Positions 39,019-48,474 of a stretch of DNA of 64,000 bases are shown piece after piece (within the stretch, counting starts at the first letter, position 1; each line of letters starts with the position of its first letter). The notes beneath the pieces were generated by a model. It made no database searches. It saw only the letters and a list, made by a program, of their open reading frames with translations, and had not been told where the DNA came from. Made by a program: the position numbers and the translations under genes. The stretch is from positions 45,154 to 109,153 of the forward strand of contig NW_013657633.1 in the NCBI RefSeq assembly GCF_000142905.1. Reading direction: 5' to 3'. This DNA comes from Thecamonas trahens ATCC 50062 (taxonomy: Eukaryota; Apusozoa; Apusomonadida; Apusomonadidae).

Positions 39019-41187
39019 TTACGCCTTGGCCTCGGCCTCGCGCTTCCGCTTCACGCCCGCCACGCTGCGCATGCCGTGGCTCGCCGACGCGTCTTCCACG
39101 ACGTCAAAGACCTCGCGGACCGCCATGGTGGCATACGTCGACGACGGGAGGGTAAAGGCAAGGAGCCCCGCATACGCCGCGCCGGCAAACGGCTCGGTAG
39201 CCACGCCGTCGAGCGGCGCGATGGCAACTGGGTCGATGAGGTTCGCCGCCATTGCAGCCGCCGCAGACTCGGTGTCGCCGATGCGGGTAGCCTCGGCCGC
39301 AGCCTCGTCACCGCTGAGAGGCGTGTAGTACAGGTGAGTGTACGAGACCTCCGAGGGGATGCAAATAAGCGGTCGGTACGCACCCGGTGCGTCGAACGGC
39401 GTCCCGCGCCATTGCTGCTTGGAGAGATCGATGCCCTCGGCGGCGGTAAAGGTGGCGTACAGGCCGCCGATGTCGTGGGTCGGGTACTGCACCGCGTGGC
39501 CAGGAACCGGAAGCACCACGTCGGCGAGACTCACGCCCTCAAGGTCGGCCTCGGTCGCCAGAACCTTGACCGGCACGTCCGAGGCGCGGATGTGCCCGCC
39601 GCGCGACGAGCGAGTGTGCCCGCCACGCCCACGCCCGCGCCCGCGCCCGCGCCCGCCACGTGCCGCCGCAGCCTTGATCATCGCCTCGTGCTTGACCTTG
39701 TCGACCACTAGGTCGCCGACAACCGGCGCCGCGCCGTACTGCTCCAGTCGCGCGGTGGCCATAGCGTTGAAGACCCACGACTGGTAGGCATGGACGTACA
39801 TCGACTGCATGTTGCGCGGGAGTGCCTGCAGCGCACCCATCGGGTTGGTCGGCCCGGCGTCGGCCACGCCCTGTAGCAGCTTCTTCTCCAGCGAGCGCCA
39901 CCGCGGCATGGCCTCGGCTGCGCCGGCCGCGTCGCCTCCCTCGAGGAACTGCGCTTTGGCTGCCAGAATCTGCGGCGTGTCCTTGGAGAGCGAGGGCTTG
40001 AGAATGAGACGGATGGCACCGGCGAGGTCGCCGCCGAGAATCTTGCGCCCAACCTCGTGCGTCCGCACCTCGTGCGTCCCGAACCGCTGTTCACCAAAGT
40101 AGTTGATAAAGCCGCGCGTCGAGAACGAGGTGACCGCCGCATCGAGCGCGGCGATGACGCCGCCGTGGCCGGGATCGTCGGCGCTCGTCGGCGAGTTCGC
40201 TGCCGGCCCAGCAATGTCGCGCACAACAATGGAGAACCGGTTACCGTCGAGCATGCCGAGCGAGAGCGGCTTGGCCACGTATGAGTAGTTGCCGAACCGG
40301 AGGAGCGCCCGCGACGGGAGCACGTCGTGCGACCGCTCGGCCTTGGCCTGGAAAGCCTTAACATCCTCAGCCGGCACAGCCTTGAGCGTAATCCACTGCG
40401 AGGTGACCGCGTGCTTGTCCTTGGTCCCCGCCACCCCAATGCGGTTCCCCTTGATGTGCAGGCCGGCGCCGATGACGTCTGTCATCTTGTGCAGATCCAT
40501 GCCGTACTTGGTCACCACGCACCGAAGGAACTTTGGCCGCGACTTTGGCCACCGCGTGTTGAACCGCGAGTTAGCCTTGCCCTTCATGGCCGTCACCACC
40601 ATCCCGCCGCCGCCGCCCACCGACGTCGCCAGCAGTGATCCAAAGTGGTGGCGCACCAGCTGATGGACCTTGGTTCGGTCCTCCTTGGCCTCCAGCCGTG
40701 GCAGCTCAATGCCGTCCGGAAGGGTCACGCCCTCGCCGCCGGCGCGGACATACGCCTCGATGGCCGCAAAGTGCGCCTCGTCGCCGCCCGGCATCAGCGC
40801 CCGCAGCGCCGCCATTCCGGTCTCCACAGACGGTGCGCCCATGGCGGCCTCGACCTTGGCCGCCGCCGCCGCCGCCGGATCGTCCACCTCTTCGGTCGTG
40901 ATCGCCGCCACGCCGTTCTTCCCCACCTCGGAGACCACAAAGTCTGACCACCGGACCTTCAGCACCCCGCGCGCCATGCGCGTCTCGCCCAGATGCGCCA
41001 CAATGCCCACGTCCGCAGGGTCAGCCGGCTTGTGGGTCGGCGTAGCCTCCGCCACGACGCTCGATCCAGCCGCCGCCGCCGCCACCTTGGCCTCCTCGTC
41101 AGTCACGTTGGTCACCACATCCGTCGCCGCCTTGGTCTCGCCGGACAGCAGCTTAGTCTTCTTGGCAGCAGGGGGTTCGCACGACAT
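39019..41187 (-). CDS. PUS7: tRNA/mRNA pseudouridine synthase PUS7 (TruD family)
   Basis: 722 aa in one exon from the ATG at 41187. TruD hallmarks: GVAGTKDKHAVTSQ with the catalytic Asp, FGNYSYVAKPLSLGMLDGNRF, GFINYFGEQRFGT and YVHAYQSWVFNAMA. The N-terminus is Lys/Ala-rich with a KKTK patch, possibly nuclear. A Gly/Arg-rich insert (RGRGRGRGRG, about residues 520-545) lies in the TRUD domain region before the TDLEGVSLAD-like block; it may bind RNA, which is inference. PUS7 makes pseudouridine at tRNA position 13 and at UGUAR-type sites in other RNAs. The basic tail KRKREAEAKA ends the protein. Confidence 0.94.
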   Translation of the reverse strand: MSCEPPAAKKTKLLSGETKAATDVVTNVTDEEAKVAAAAAGSSVVAEATPTHKPADPADVGIVAHLGETRMARGVLKVRWSDFVVSEVGKNGVAAITTEEVDDPAAAAAAKVEAAMGAPSVETGMAALRALMPGGDEAHFAAIEAYVRAGGEGVTLPDGIELPRLEAKEDRTKVHQLVRHHFGSLLATSVGGGGGMVVTAMKGKANSRFNTRWPKSRPKFLRCVVTKYGMDLHKMTDVIGAGLHIKGNRIGVAGTKDKHAVTSQWITLKAVPAEDVKAFQAKAERSHDVLPSRALLRFGNYSYVAKPLSLGMLDGNRFSIVVRDIAGPAANSPTSADDPGHGGVIAALDAAVTSFSTRGFINYFGEQRFGTHEVRTHEVGRKILGGDLAGAIRLILKPSLSKDTPQILAAKAQFLEGGDAAGAAEAMPRWRSLEKKLLQGVADAGPTNPMGALQALPRNMQSMYVHAYQSWVFNAMATARLEQYGAAPVVGDLVVDKVKHEAMIKAAAARGGRGRGRGRGRGGHTRSSRGGHIRASDVPVKVLATEADLEGVSLADVVLPVPGHAVQYPTHDIGGLYATFTAAEGIDLSKQQWRGTPFDAPGAYRPLICIPSEVSYTHLYYTPLSGDEAAAEATRIGDTESAAAAMAANLIDPVAIAPLDGVATEPFAGAAYAGLLAFTLPSSTYATMAVREVFDVVEDASASHGMRSVAGVKRKREAEAKA

Positions 41188-41879
41188 GGCTGCTGTTATG
41201 TAGCTTCCAGAGTGCGGTGGTCCCCGCCCCCGCCGCCCTCCACCTCCCGCTCTAACCCCCCCCCCCTTCCACTACTCCTTCTCCTGCAACTCCTCCCTTC
41301 TTGGCTCCCTCTCCTTTCTCGGCCGGTCGTCCGATCGTTTGCTGCGGGCGGAGCAATCGGATGGATGGCATGCCATGCGGCCGAAGACATGGCGGTGCCC
41401 CCCCCCCCCCCCCCTCCCCTTCCTCCCGCTTACTTGAACAGAGACCATGCATCGGTGGCGCTGATCAATTTGGTATGCACGCACATCCGCATGTGAGTGT
41501 GATCAGTGATGATAGGGAGAGGGTAAAGATGATTGTCTGCACTCATGATGGCATGACTATCATCAGTGCCAGGGGAAGTGATGGCTATCGACTGGAGTGA
41601 GCCATCGCCAGCACAGCATGATCGAAGTTTGATCAACATATCCTGATCGACTGTACATGAGCCCATGTTCAGCCTTCTATGTCGGCTACCCCCCCCCCCC
41701 CCTCACTTCCCCTCACTTCCCCCTCCTCAGCCATGCAGAGCTGGTCAGGCTTCCTGCGGCCCTCAGGCCGACCACCCGCGCCCACGTACGAACACACACA
41801 TCATCGCAACCACCTGTCGCAAGTAGTGCCCCCTCCCCCCCTTCTGGCTACATAAGACGTGTGACATACATCGGTTGTT
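41188..41879. other. Divergent intergenic region, no supported gene
   Basis: 692 nt between divergent PUS7 and CHMP6. It has C runs at about 41259, 41399-41414 and 41691-41702. The stretch 41460-41670 is less GC-rich and contains an imperfect inverted repeat (GATGATAG near 41501 and CTATCATC near 41567). No snoRNA or tRNA can be supported. Confidence 0.5.
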
Positions 41880-42117
41880 ATGGGTGGCGTGTTCGGCAAG
41901 AAGAAGGATGGTGATGGTGGGAACAAGTCCAACCACAACGACATGGAGATCACCGCCCATGACCGTGCCGTCCTCGACCTGAAGAACCAACGGGACAAGC
42001 TCGGGAGGCAGAAGAAGAAGGTATGCCCCGGGTAGGGCGGGGGGGGCGAAGGGGGGGGAGGGGGGGCGAGGGGGGGGGAGGGGACTCATGTTGTTGGTGG
42101 TCGTGGGCGTGGGCGTG

Positions 42118-42148
<31 letters not shown>

Positions 42149-42171
42149 GCGTGGTCGTGGTCGTGGTCGTG

Positions 42172-42221
<50 letters not shown>

Positions 42222-42222
42222 T

Positions 42223-42280
<58 letters not shown>

Positions 42281-42297
42281 GCGTGGTCGTGGTCGTG

Positions 42298-42334
<37 letters not shown>

Positions 42335-42932
42335 GCGTGGTCTTGCTCGGCTGGTGGCTGGTGGCGGGCGGCGGGTGGCATCGTTGCTTCGGCAGATGGC
42401 GGCCAACATGGATCGGCTGCAAGGAATGGCGATGGAGCTGGTGCGGAGCAAGCAAAAGACAAAGGCGCTGCTGGTGCTGAAGAAGAAAAAGGTGATCGTG
42501 TCAAACATGGAGAAGATCGAATCCATGCTCGACAACGTTCAGGAGCTCGTCGACTCGCTCGAGTTTGCCGCCCGCCAGGCAGAGGTCTTTGACTCGCTGC
42601 GGACCGGCGCCGACGCGCTCAAAGACATCAACGCCCAAATGGACATTGACGAAGTTGAGCGCATCATGGACGACACCCAGGAGGCCATCGAGTACCAGAA
42701 CGAACTCTCCAATGCCCTCGCAGGCATCCTCCAGCCCGGTGAAGAGGAGGATCTCGAGGCTGAGCTCGACGCGCTCATCCTGGATGAGGCCGCAGACATG
42801 CCGTCGGTGCCTGTCGCTGAGCCCGGCGCCGACGGCATCGAGGAGTACTCGTACGACTCGGACGTCGGCGTGGTTCCCGCCCGCTCGTCTGCTGCCCGCT
42901 CCTCGGGCCGAGTCGCCATGGAGGCCTCGTAG
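41880..42932 (+). CDS. CHMP6: ESCRT-III subunit CHMP6/Vps20, two exons
   Basis: Exon 1 (41880-42020) encodes MGGVFGKKK...LDLKNQRDKLGRQKKK; exon 2 (42396-42932) continues MAANMDRLQGMAMELVRSKQ. The GTATGC donor and TTCGGCAG acceptor join in phase 0 for 225 aa. The N-terminal MGG is a myristoylation signal, as in Vps20. ALLVLKKKKVI is the CHMP6 alpha-2 LLLKKKR block, DEVERIMDDTQEAIEYQNEL matches the MSIEEVERILDETQEAVEYQ block, and the acidic C-terminus carries the MIM region. Vps20 links ESCRT-II to Snf7 polymerisation at endosomes. The intron is dominated by a GTGGTC repeat. Confidence 0.93.
42100..42345 (+). repeat. (GTGGTC)n hexanucleotide repeat in CHMP6 intron
   Basis: About 245 nt of GTGGTC with interspersed GTGGGC units on the sense strand of the intron 42021-42395. 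There is no AG dinucleotide between the G-rich start of the intron and the GGCAG acceptor. His-Asp and Arg-Pro repeat frames on the other strand are translations of this repeat. Confidence 0.92.
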
Positions 42933-42956
42933 CTGGTGCAGTAAAGCACGTCGCGT

Positions 42957-44732
42957 TCAATGGCTCTGCAACACGTCGCTGACCACCGCGCCGCCAGCAA
43001 GCGTTACCACCCTGTCGACGCGCGCAATCGTAGCCGGATTGTGGGCAATAATGACAACGGTGGTGTCGGCAAACGAAGACTCGAGCACTCGCCCAATGGC
43101 AGCCTCGCCGTCAACGTCGAGATGGGTGGCGTACTCGTCGAGAATGAGGACTGCCGGGCGGAGGAGGAGCATCCGCGCCAGCGCCAGTCGCTGCCGCTGG
43201 CCGCCGGAGAGCGCGCTGGCCCGCGCGCCAAGCGGAGTGTGGATGCCCTGCGGGAGGGCGTCGACAACTCCGGCCATGCCCACCGCGTCAAGCGCAGCAA
43301 ACAGCTCGCTGTCGCTCGCGTCGGGCGCACCAAACCGCAGGTTCGCCGCCACGCTATCATGGTAGAGATAGACATCCTGCGAGAGCAGCGCCACCGACTG
43401 CGGCACCGAGGTGACATCAAACTCGCGCGCGTCGTCCCCGTCGTACATCACACGTCCGCGGCTCGGCTCGTACAGTCGCGCCAGCAAAAATGCCAGCGTC
43501 GACTTGCCTGCCCCGTTGGCGCCGACCAGCGCCACCGTCTGTCCGGGAGGGATGACGAGTGAAACGTCGCGGAGCGCCCAGTTGGTATCTTCGTCGCCGC
43601 CCCCGCCGTCGCTGCTGCTGCCGCCGTCGATGAGCACCTCGTCGCGAGTTGGGTACGCGAACCAGAGGCTGTCGGCGGTGAGCTCGCCGGAGAACGAGTC
43701 GAGGCTTCGGAGGCCGCGGCCAGCCTGCGCCTGCGCCTGCGCCTCGGTCTGCAGATCGAGGTAGGCAAAGACCTTGCGAAAGCAAGCCGCCGCCGTCGCC
43801 AGCTGAATGTTGACCGTGGTGAGGTTGGAGAGCGGGCCGATGAGCTTGTTGAGGTAGCCCGAGAACGAGAGAATGGTGCCGGCCGTGAGCGTGTTGGTGA
43901 ACATGACAGACGACGAGAGCGCAAACACAATGCCGGTCCCGACCGAGACTGTCGCGCCAAGAACTGTGTAGAAGACGGTTTGCTGGACGCGGGCCGAGAC
44001 CCGCGACTGGGCCAGCTTGGCCGACGCCGAGTCAAAGACCGCCGACGCCGCCGCGCCGCGGCCGGCAGCTTTGAGCGCCGCAAAGCCGTCGACGTCAAAC
44101 GAGTCTGCCAGCGCGTTGTTCATCTCCGCGCCCGCCGCAAGTCCCTCCAGCCGCAGTCCGATGAGCCGCTTGCCCCACACAGTGGCAGGAATGAGGAAGA
44201 GCGGAAGGACGCCACCAGCCACCAGCGCCAGCCGCGGCTCGAGCGAGATGAGCCGCCAGACTGCAAAGCCGGCCAGCAGGACCTGGTACACAATGTCCGG
44301 CAGTGCCGAAGAGAGCGAAGCCTGTGCGCCGGCCAGTTGGTTGTTGAACAGGCTCATCAGTTCGCCCGCCTTGTTGTGGGTGAAGAAGCCGAGCGGGAGG
44401 CCGAGGAGATGATCATGAAGCCGCGATCGGAGATGAGCAGCGATGGCCTCGCCCACATCAGCCGCCACATACGCCCGCATGACCGAGAGCACCGCCGAGA
44501 GTGCCGACCATCCCGCAAATGTCAGCGCAGTCGTGACCAACTCGGTCGGATCGCCAGCCTGAGCTGCAGGCAGTGCCTTGTCCGTCAGTCGAGCGTAGAG
44601 CCCTGGCAGAGCTGCGTCGATGTACGCCATGCCCACAAGCAGCGCAGTGAGGAGGACAAACCGGGACCGCCACCCATCACACAGTACAAGTACGCGTCGT
44701 GCCACTGCCCAGCCGCTGGTCTCCTTGGCCAT
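42957..44732 (-). CDS. Half-size type I ABC exporter (ABCB-like)
   Basis: 591 aa, single exon, ATG at 44732. An N-terminal six-helix membrane domain (about residues 20-330) contains the coupling segment HDHLLGLPLGFFTHNKAGELMS. The nucleotide-binding domain has Walker A GANGAGKST, Q-loop LLSQDVYLY, signature LSGGQRQRLALARMLL, Walker B VLILDE and H-loop IIAHN. The D-loop region reads ATHLD rather than SALD, and the aromatic A-loop is the YPTRD region. One NBD per chain means it must dimerise. The architecture resembles bacterial MsbA-like exporters as much as mitochondrial or TAP-type ABCB proteins; no clear targeting peptide is visible and the substrate is unknown. A G17 run (poly-C on the coding strand) starts 19 nt upstream of the ATG. 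Confidence 0.9.
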   Translation of the reverse strand: MAKETSGWAVARRVLVLCDGWRSRFVLLTALLVGMAYIDAALPGLYARLTDKALPAAQAGDPTELVTTALTFAGWSALSAVLSVMRAYVAADVGEAIAAHLRSRLHDHLLGLPLGFFTHNKAGELMSLFNNQLAGAQASLSSALPDIVYQVLLAGFAVWRLISLEPRLALVAGGVLPLFLIPATVWGKRLIGLRLEGLAAGAEMNNALADSFDVDGFAALKAAGRGAAASAVFDSASAKLAQSRVSARVQQTVFYTVLGATVSVGTGIVFALSSSVMFTNTLTAGTILSFSGYLNKLIGPLSNLTTVNIQLATAAACFRKVFAYLDLQTEAQAQAQAGRGLRSLDSFSGELTADSLWFAYPTRDEVLIDGGSSSDGGGGDEDTNWALRDVSLVIPPGQTVALVGANGAGKSTLAFLLARLYEPSRGRVMYDGDDAREFDVTSVPQSVALLSQDVYLYHDSVAANLRFGAPDASDSELFAALDAVGMAGVVDALPQGIHTPLGARASALSGGQRQRLALARMLLLRPAVLILDEYATHLDVDGEAAIGRVLESSFADTTVVIIAHNPATIARVDRVVTLAGGAVVSDVLQSH

Positions 44733-45077
44733 GATGGAGGTGGTGGGGGAGGGGGGGGGGGGGGGGGTGACGTGGTAGCCAGTACCAGTGCCTGTCGGCG
44801 TGGGTGAGGACTGAGGGCTAAGGGCTGAGGGGTGAGGGCTGTGGCTGCTGTCTCTGTACGACCTGGTCAGATACTGTCAGTGCGGCCATTGTCCCTTGTC
44901 AAACTATGGAGAGTATTGCAGGTGGTAGTGGACGAGGAGTTCCGACAGGATGTGTCGGTCCGGCTGCTGTGGCTACGATCATGTCATGGCTTGTCTGTTG
45001 GCTAGTGGCGGTGGTGGTGGCGGTGGCGGCTGTCGCCGCCGGTTGCCGGCTGTCACTTGGCACTCGTCCCTGTGGAC
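44733..45077. promoter_or_regulatory. Divergent promoter region between ABC exporter and SMARCAL1
   Basis: 345 nt with the G17 run at 44751-44767 and repeated GGGCTGAGG/GGGTGAGG units at about 44800-44840. No coding sequence is supported. Assignment as a promoter is inferred from the divergent arrangement. Confidence 0.4.
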
Positions 45078-48000
45078 ATGGCCGACATGGGCGCGGGGGG
45101 GAGGGTACCAGTCACACCGCCAGCAGCAGGCGCACCAGAGACAGAGCTCATTCCTGCTGACGAGTTTGCCGCGATAGAAGCTGCGCTGATGGCGGTGGGC
45201 GAGCAGGAACAGCGGCAGCCGCCGCCACCGCCACAGCAGCCAAAGCCTCGGCCGCCGCCGCTGCAAAGTACGACCTTTTTGGGACACTCGTCACCATGGG
45301 ACAACTGGGAGTCAACAGCCGCATATGCGCAGTCAATCTGCCCGCCGCCCACGCCTATGCACACTGGGTGGTTTCCGCTCGCTCCGTTTGTGGCCAAACA
45401 TCTCGCCCCGTCTGCCGATCGGAACGGCCGGGCCCAGTGCGTGACTCTGCGGGTGGCAGAGCGCGACGATCTGGGACTACGGTTCAAGCTCATCGCTGGC
45501 TACGACGCCAATCTGGTGGCGTTCTGCAAGTTTATCGACGGTCGTACCTACGAAGCTGCAGACAAGTCGTGGTCGTTTCCGCTCCCGGCCTACACCTACG
45601 TCGCCGCTTACCTTCGGACCGAGCTCTGTCCAGCCATCAACGCCGATTTCGACGATCTCGTCACCGGCCCCCGCCGCTCCCACCCGAGCTAGTCGCCGCA
45701 AAGTCGGCCTACGAAGCCAAGGCTGTTGACTGGTCACGGGTGCCCGAGCCGCTGCGCTCGGTGCTGCTTCCGTTCCAGCGCGACGGTGTCGAGTATGTTG
45801 TCCGCCGTGACGGCCGCGCGCTCATAGGCGACGAGATGGGTCTTGGGAAGGGCGGCCGCCCGTCCGACTCTGTCCTAACGCCTTCTGGCTGGCGCAGATA
45901 TGACGCGCTTGCACTCGGCGACAATGTCATCGGCTCGTCTGGCGCGCCGGTGGCCGTCACTGGCATCTTCCATCGCGGCGTCCTCGACCTTTTCAGAGTT
46001 GTATTTCACGACGGCGGCGCCGTCGTCGTCGACGGTGATCACCTGTGGGCGCTGGTTGGCCCGGCCCCAAGTGTGGTGTCCACCCGTGAGCTGGCCGCTG
46101 CGGTCACCGCCGGGTGTGACCTCGCCATTCCGGTCCTCTCAGGCCCGGCGCAGTTTACTCCGAGCACCGCCCGCAGCCCGCGTGATCTGGCGAGAGCGCT
46201 CCTGGATGAGGCAAGCCCATCGCGTCGCACGTCACACGCCGCGCTGTTTGCCAGCGTGGAGACCCGGACCGCGGTCTTGGGCGCGCTCGGGCTCGCCGGG
46301 AGCGGCGCATCAATGGCTACGCTGCCGACCGCAGCCGGCGCACGCGCCGCCGCAGACATCGCACTCTCGCTCGGCCGCCTCGCAGGCATCCACCCGCCGA
46401 TCAAGCCGGACTCTTGTTGGCACGTCTGGGTGGCTCCTGCTACCTGCCGTGCCCGGCCGGTGGCGCGAGTCGAGCGCTGCGGATCTGGGCCCACCATCTG
46501 TATCCGGGTTTCTGCTCCCGACGCGCTGTACGTCACCGAGGCCTTTGCCGTCACCCACAACACGCTGCAGGGTATTGCGGTGGCGAGCTACTACTCGGCT
46601 GAGTGGCCTGCACTGGTCATCGTCCCGCCGTCGCTCAAAGATGTGTGGGCCGAGGCGCTGATCAAGTGGCATCCGCACTTGAACGAGTTCAACGTGACGG
46701 TTGTGCGGAAGCGGGGCGATAGCCTCGGCTCGAGCAGCAACGGCGTGACAGTCATGTCCTACGACGCCGTCCGCCACAAGATCGACGAGATGGCCGTCGC
46801 TGCGCCGCGGGTAGTCGTTCTCGACGAGTCGCAGTACATTAAGAACGCGTCGGCGCAGCGGACCCGGCTCCTGCTCCCGTACCTGACCCGAACCGCGTCG
46901 CGGGTCATCCTGCTGTCAGGCACGCCTGCACTCTCGCGGCCGCGCGAGCTGTTTACCCAGATCGCGGCCGTGGCGCCGCGGCTCTTTCCGTCGTACGACG
47001 CGTTTGCGCAGCGGTACTGCGGTGGTGTACCCAACGCTTGGGGCCAGTACAACGGCGCATCACACCTCGCCGAGCTGGCCCAAGTCCTCGGCGTCCACGT
47101 CCTCGTCCGCAGAGTCAAGAAGGAGGTGCTCGCCGAGCTGCCGGCCAAGCGGCGGCAGCTGGTCCACATTGTTCCGGCACAGCAGCAGCTGGCATCACTG
47201 CTTCGGGCCCGCGACGGGCTCAATGCCTCGTCCAGCGCCACCAACCGCGAAGAGCGCGATGAGGCCATGACCTTGTTCTACACCGCGACGGCCATGGCCA
47301 AAATCAAGCCGGTCTCGCGGTTTGTGGCCGACCTTGTCCGCGGCAATGTCAAGTTTCTCGTCTTTGCCCACCACGCGCTCATGCTCGACGCGCTCGCCGA
47401 GACCATCTCCTCGCTCGGCGCACGGTACATCCGGATCGATGCATCGGTCGACGCCGACAAGCGGCTGCCGCTGGTCAAGCTCTTTCAGACTGACCAGAAC
47501 ATCCAAGTGGCGCTCCTTTCGCTCACAGCCGCCTCGGCTGGGCTCACCCTCACAGCCGCCTCGCACGTGGTCTTTGCCGAGCTCCATTGGACGCCTGGCA
47601 TGCTGCTGCAGGCCGAGGACCGCGTCCACCGCATCGGGCAAAGTACCCGGTCAACATACAGTATCTAGTCTGCCGAGAGTCGCTCGACGTGTCGATGTGG
47701 TCCTCGCTGGTCGCCAAGCTGTACAACCTGTCCAAGCTCGGCCTCGCCGATGACGAGCTGTCGTTCTCGAGTTCCGCGCTCCCGCCAGGCTCCGCTCCAG
47801 CGCCGGCCCGCGCCCGCGTCGCACCCAGTGAGGCCATCGCCACCGCCGACACGCCAGCCACCGCTGTCCGCAAGCTCAAGCGGACGCGGAAGAAAGCCAA
47901 GACCAGGCGCATCGGCGACGTTTCAGCCGCCAGGCTTCCGCCGGCGCGCTGCGCCCGTGCGCGCTCGCCCACAAGGCTCTTCGCCGAAGACTTTGAGCTG

Positions 48001-48135
48001 TCGTCCGACACCGATGATGGCCCACCGCCGCCCGCCAAGCGTCCTCGCCCCACAGCATCCGCAGCAGGTCGGCTGCCGCATGCCCCGGCTCGCTCTGCCG
48101 GCCCATCACCCCCTACCGTGTCCAAGTACTTTTGA
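45078..48135 (+). CDS. SMARCAL1: SMARCAL1-like HARP-SNF2 annealing helicase with an in-frame intein and two one-base frame breaks
   Basis: From the ATG at 45078 a Pro-rich N-terminus leads to a HARP domain (RFKLIAGYDANLVAFCKFIDG, then WSFPLPAY). After a frame break at the C5 run 45668-45672 (one added C reads GPPPLPPEL), the SNF2 motor follows: GDEMGLGK, DESQYIKNA (motif II), LLSGTPALSRPRELFTQI, PAKRRQLV, KFLVFAHHALMLD, FAELHWTPGMLLQAEDRVHRIGQ. A second break at AAA 47640-47642 (one added A) restores HRIGQKYPVNIQYLV. The Ser/Arg-rich tail ends at 48135. The precursor is 1,019 aa including a 237-aa intein inserted between K and T of Walker A; removal gives GLGKTLQGIAVASYY and a 782-aa protein. 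SMARCAL1 re-anneals RPA-coated DNA at stalled forks. The breaks are most simply consensus undercalls. Confidence 0.9.
45851..46561 (+). mobile_element. Class 3 intein (237 aa) inserted in the SNF2 Walker A motif
   Basis: Block A: position 1 is Gly (GGRPSDSVLTPSGW), with no Cys/Ser nucleophile. Block B: VVVDGDHLWAL with His64 and Trp66. Block F: CIRVSAPDALYVTE with Cys217. Block G: FAVTHN with Thr235, His236 and terminal Asn237, followed by extein Thr. Trp (B), Cys (F:4) and Thr (G:5) form the WCT signature of class 3 inteins, which splice through a block F Cys branched intermediate. Residues about 70-100 (VVSTRELAAA, LAIPV) resemble the usual bridge to the endonuclease. Residues 107-195 (SPRDLARALLDE, ALSLGRLAGI) look like a decayed LAGLIDADG homing-endonuclease region with no catalytic motif. 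The frame is continuous with both exteins. All splicing residues are intact, so activity is expected but unproven. Confidence 0.93.
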
Positions 48136-48474
48136 TGCGGCGCTGCAGCGCCTCCCATCCCCCGCCGCCATCCGCAAGCAAACCCAAGGCTGATGAAAAT
48201 GCCATCCCTCCCCCCCCCCCACCCACACACACAATATATACATATATACATGTGTGTGTGTGTATGAAAACACGCACGGTCGGCGCCAATGCCCTTTAGT
48301 GCGCGCGCGGTGCGTATTTGCGGTCGTCGTGCCAGGAACCCGCCAGTGACCGCCGGGGCTGGGCTTTCGGCGGGCGGATTGGCGCCAAGTCGGTTGCACA
48401 GGTAGAGGACCGACGACGGCAGCAGAGGCAGTGGCAGCGAGGCAGGGGCAGCAGCACTTGACGCCGTGCGGGCC
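48136..48474. other. Intergenic with AC/TA/GT inverted repeat
   Basis: 339 nt between the helicase and the coiled-coil gene. It contains a C10 run at about 48212, then an ACACACAC-ATATATACATATAT-GTGTGTGT stretch (48223-48266) that can fold on itself. No gene is supported. It must contain the promoter of the downstream gene. Confidence 0.6.

Noticed and set aside
41495-41650. C/D-box snoRNA candidate (GTGATGAT ... CTGA)
   Set aside because: The boxes are about 145 nt apart, with no terminal stem and no guide pairing that I could verify.
42100-42504. His-Asp and Arg-Pro repeat proteins on the minus strand
   Set aside because: Direct translations of the GTGGTC intron repeat of CHMP6.
45668-45672. 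Micro-introns at the helicase frame breaks
   Set aside because: Conserved residues resume within one to three codons of the break, leaving no room for an intron; a one-base indel explains both.
45851-46561. Reading the helicase insertion as an unspliced intron
   Set aside because: The segment is an open frame with ordered intein blocks and no consensus GT-AG at its ends (it starts GGCGGC and ends CACAAC).
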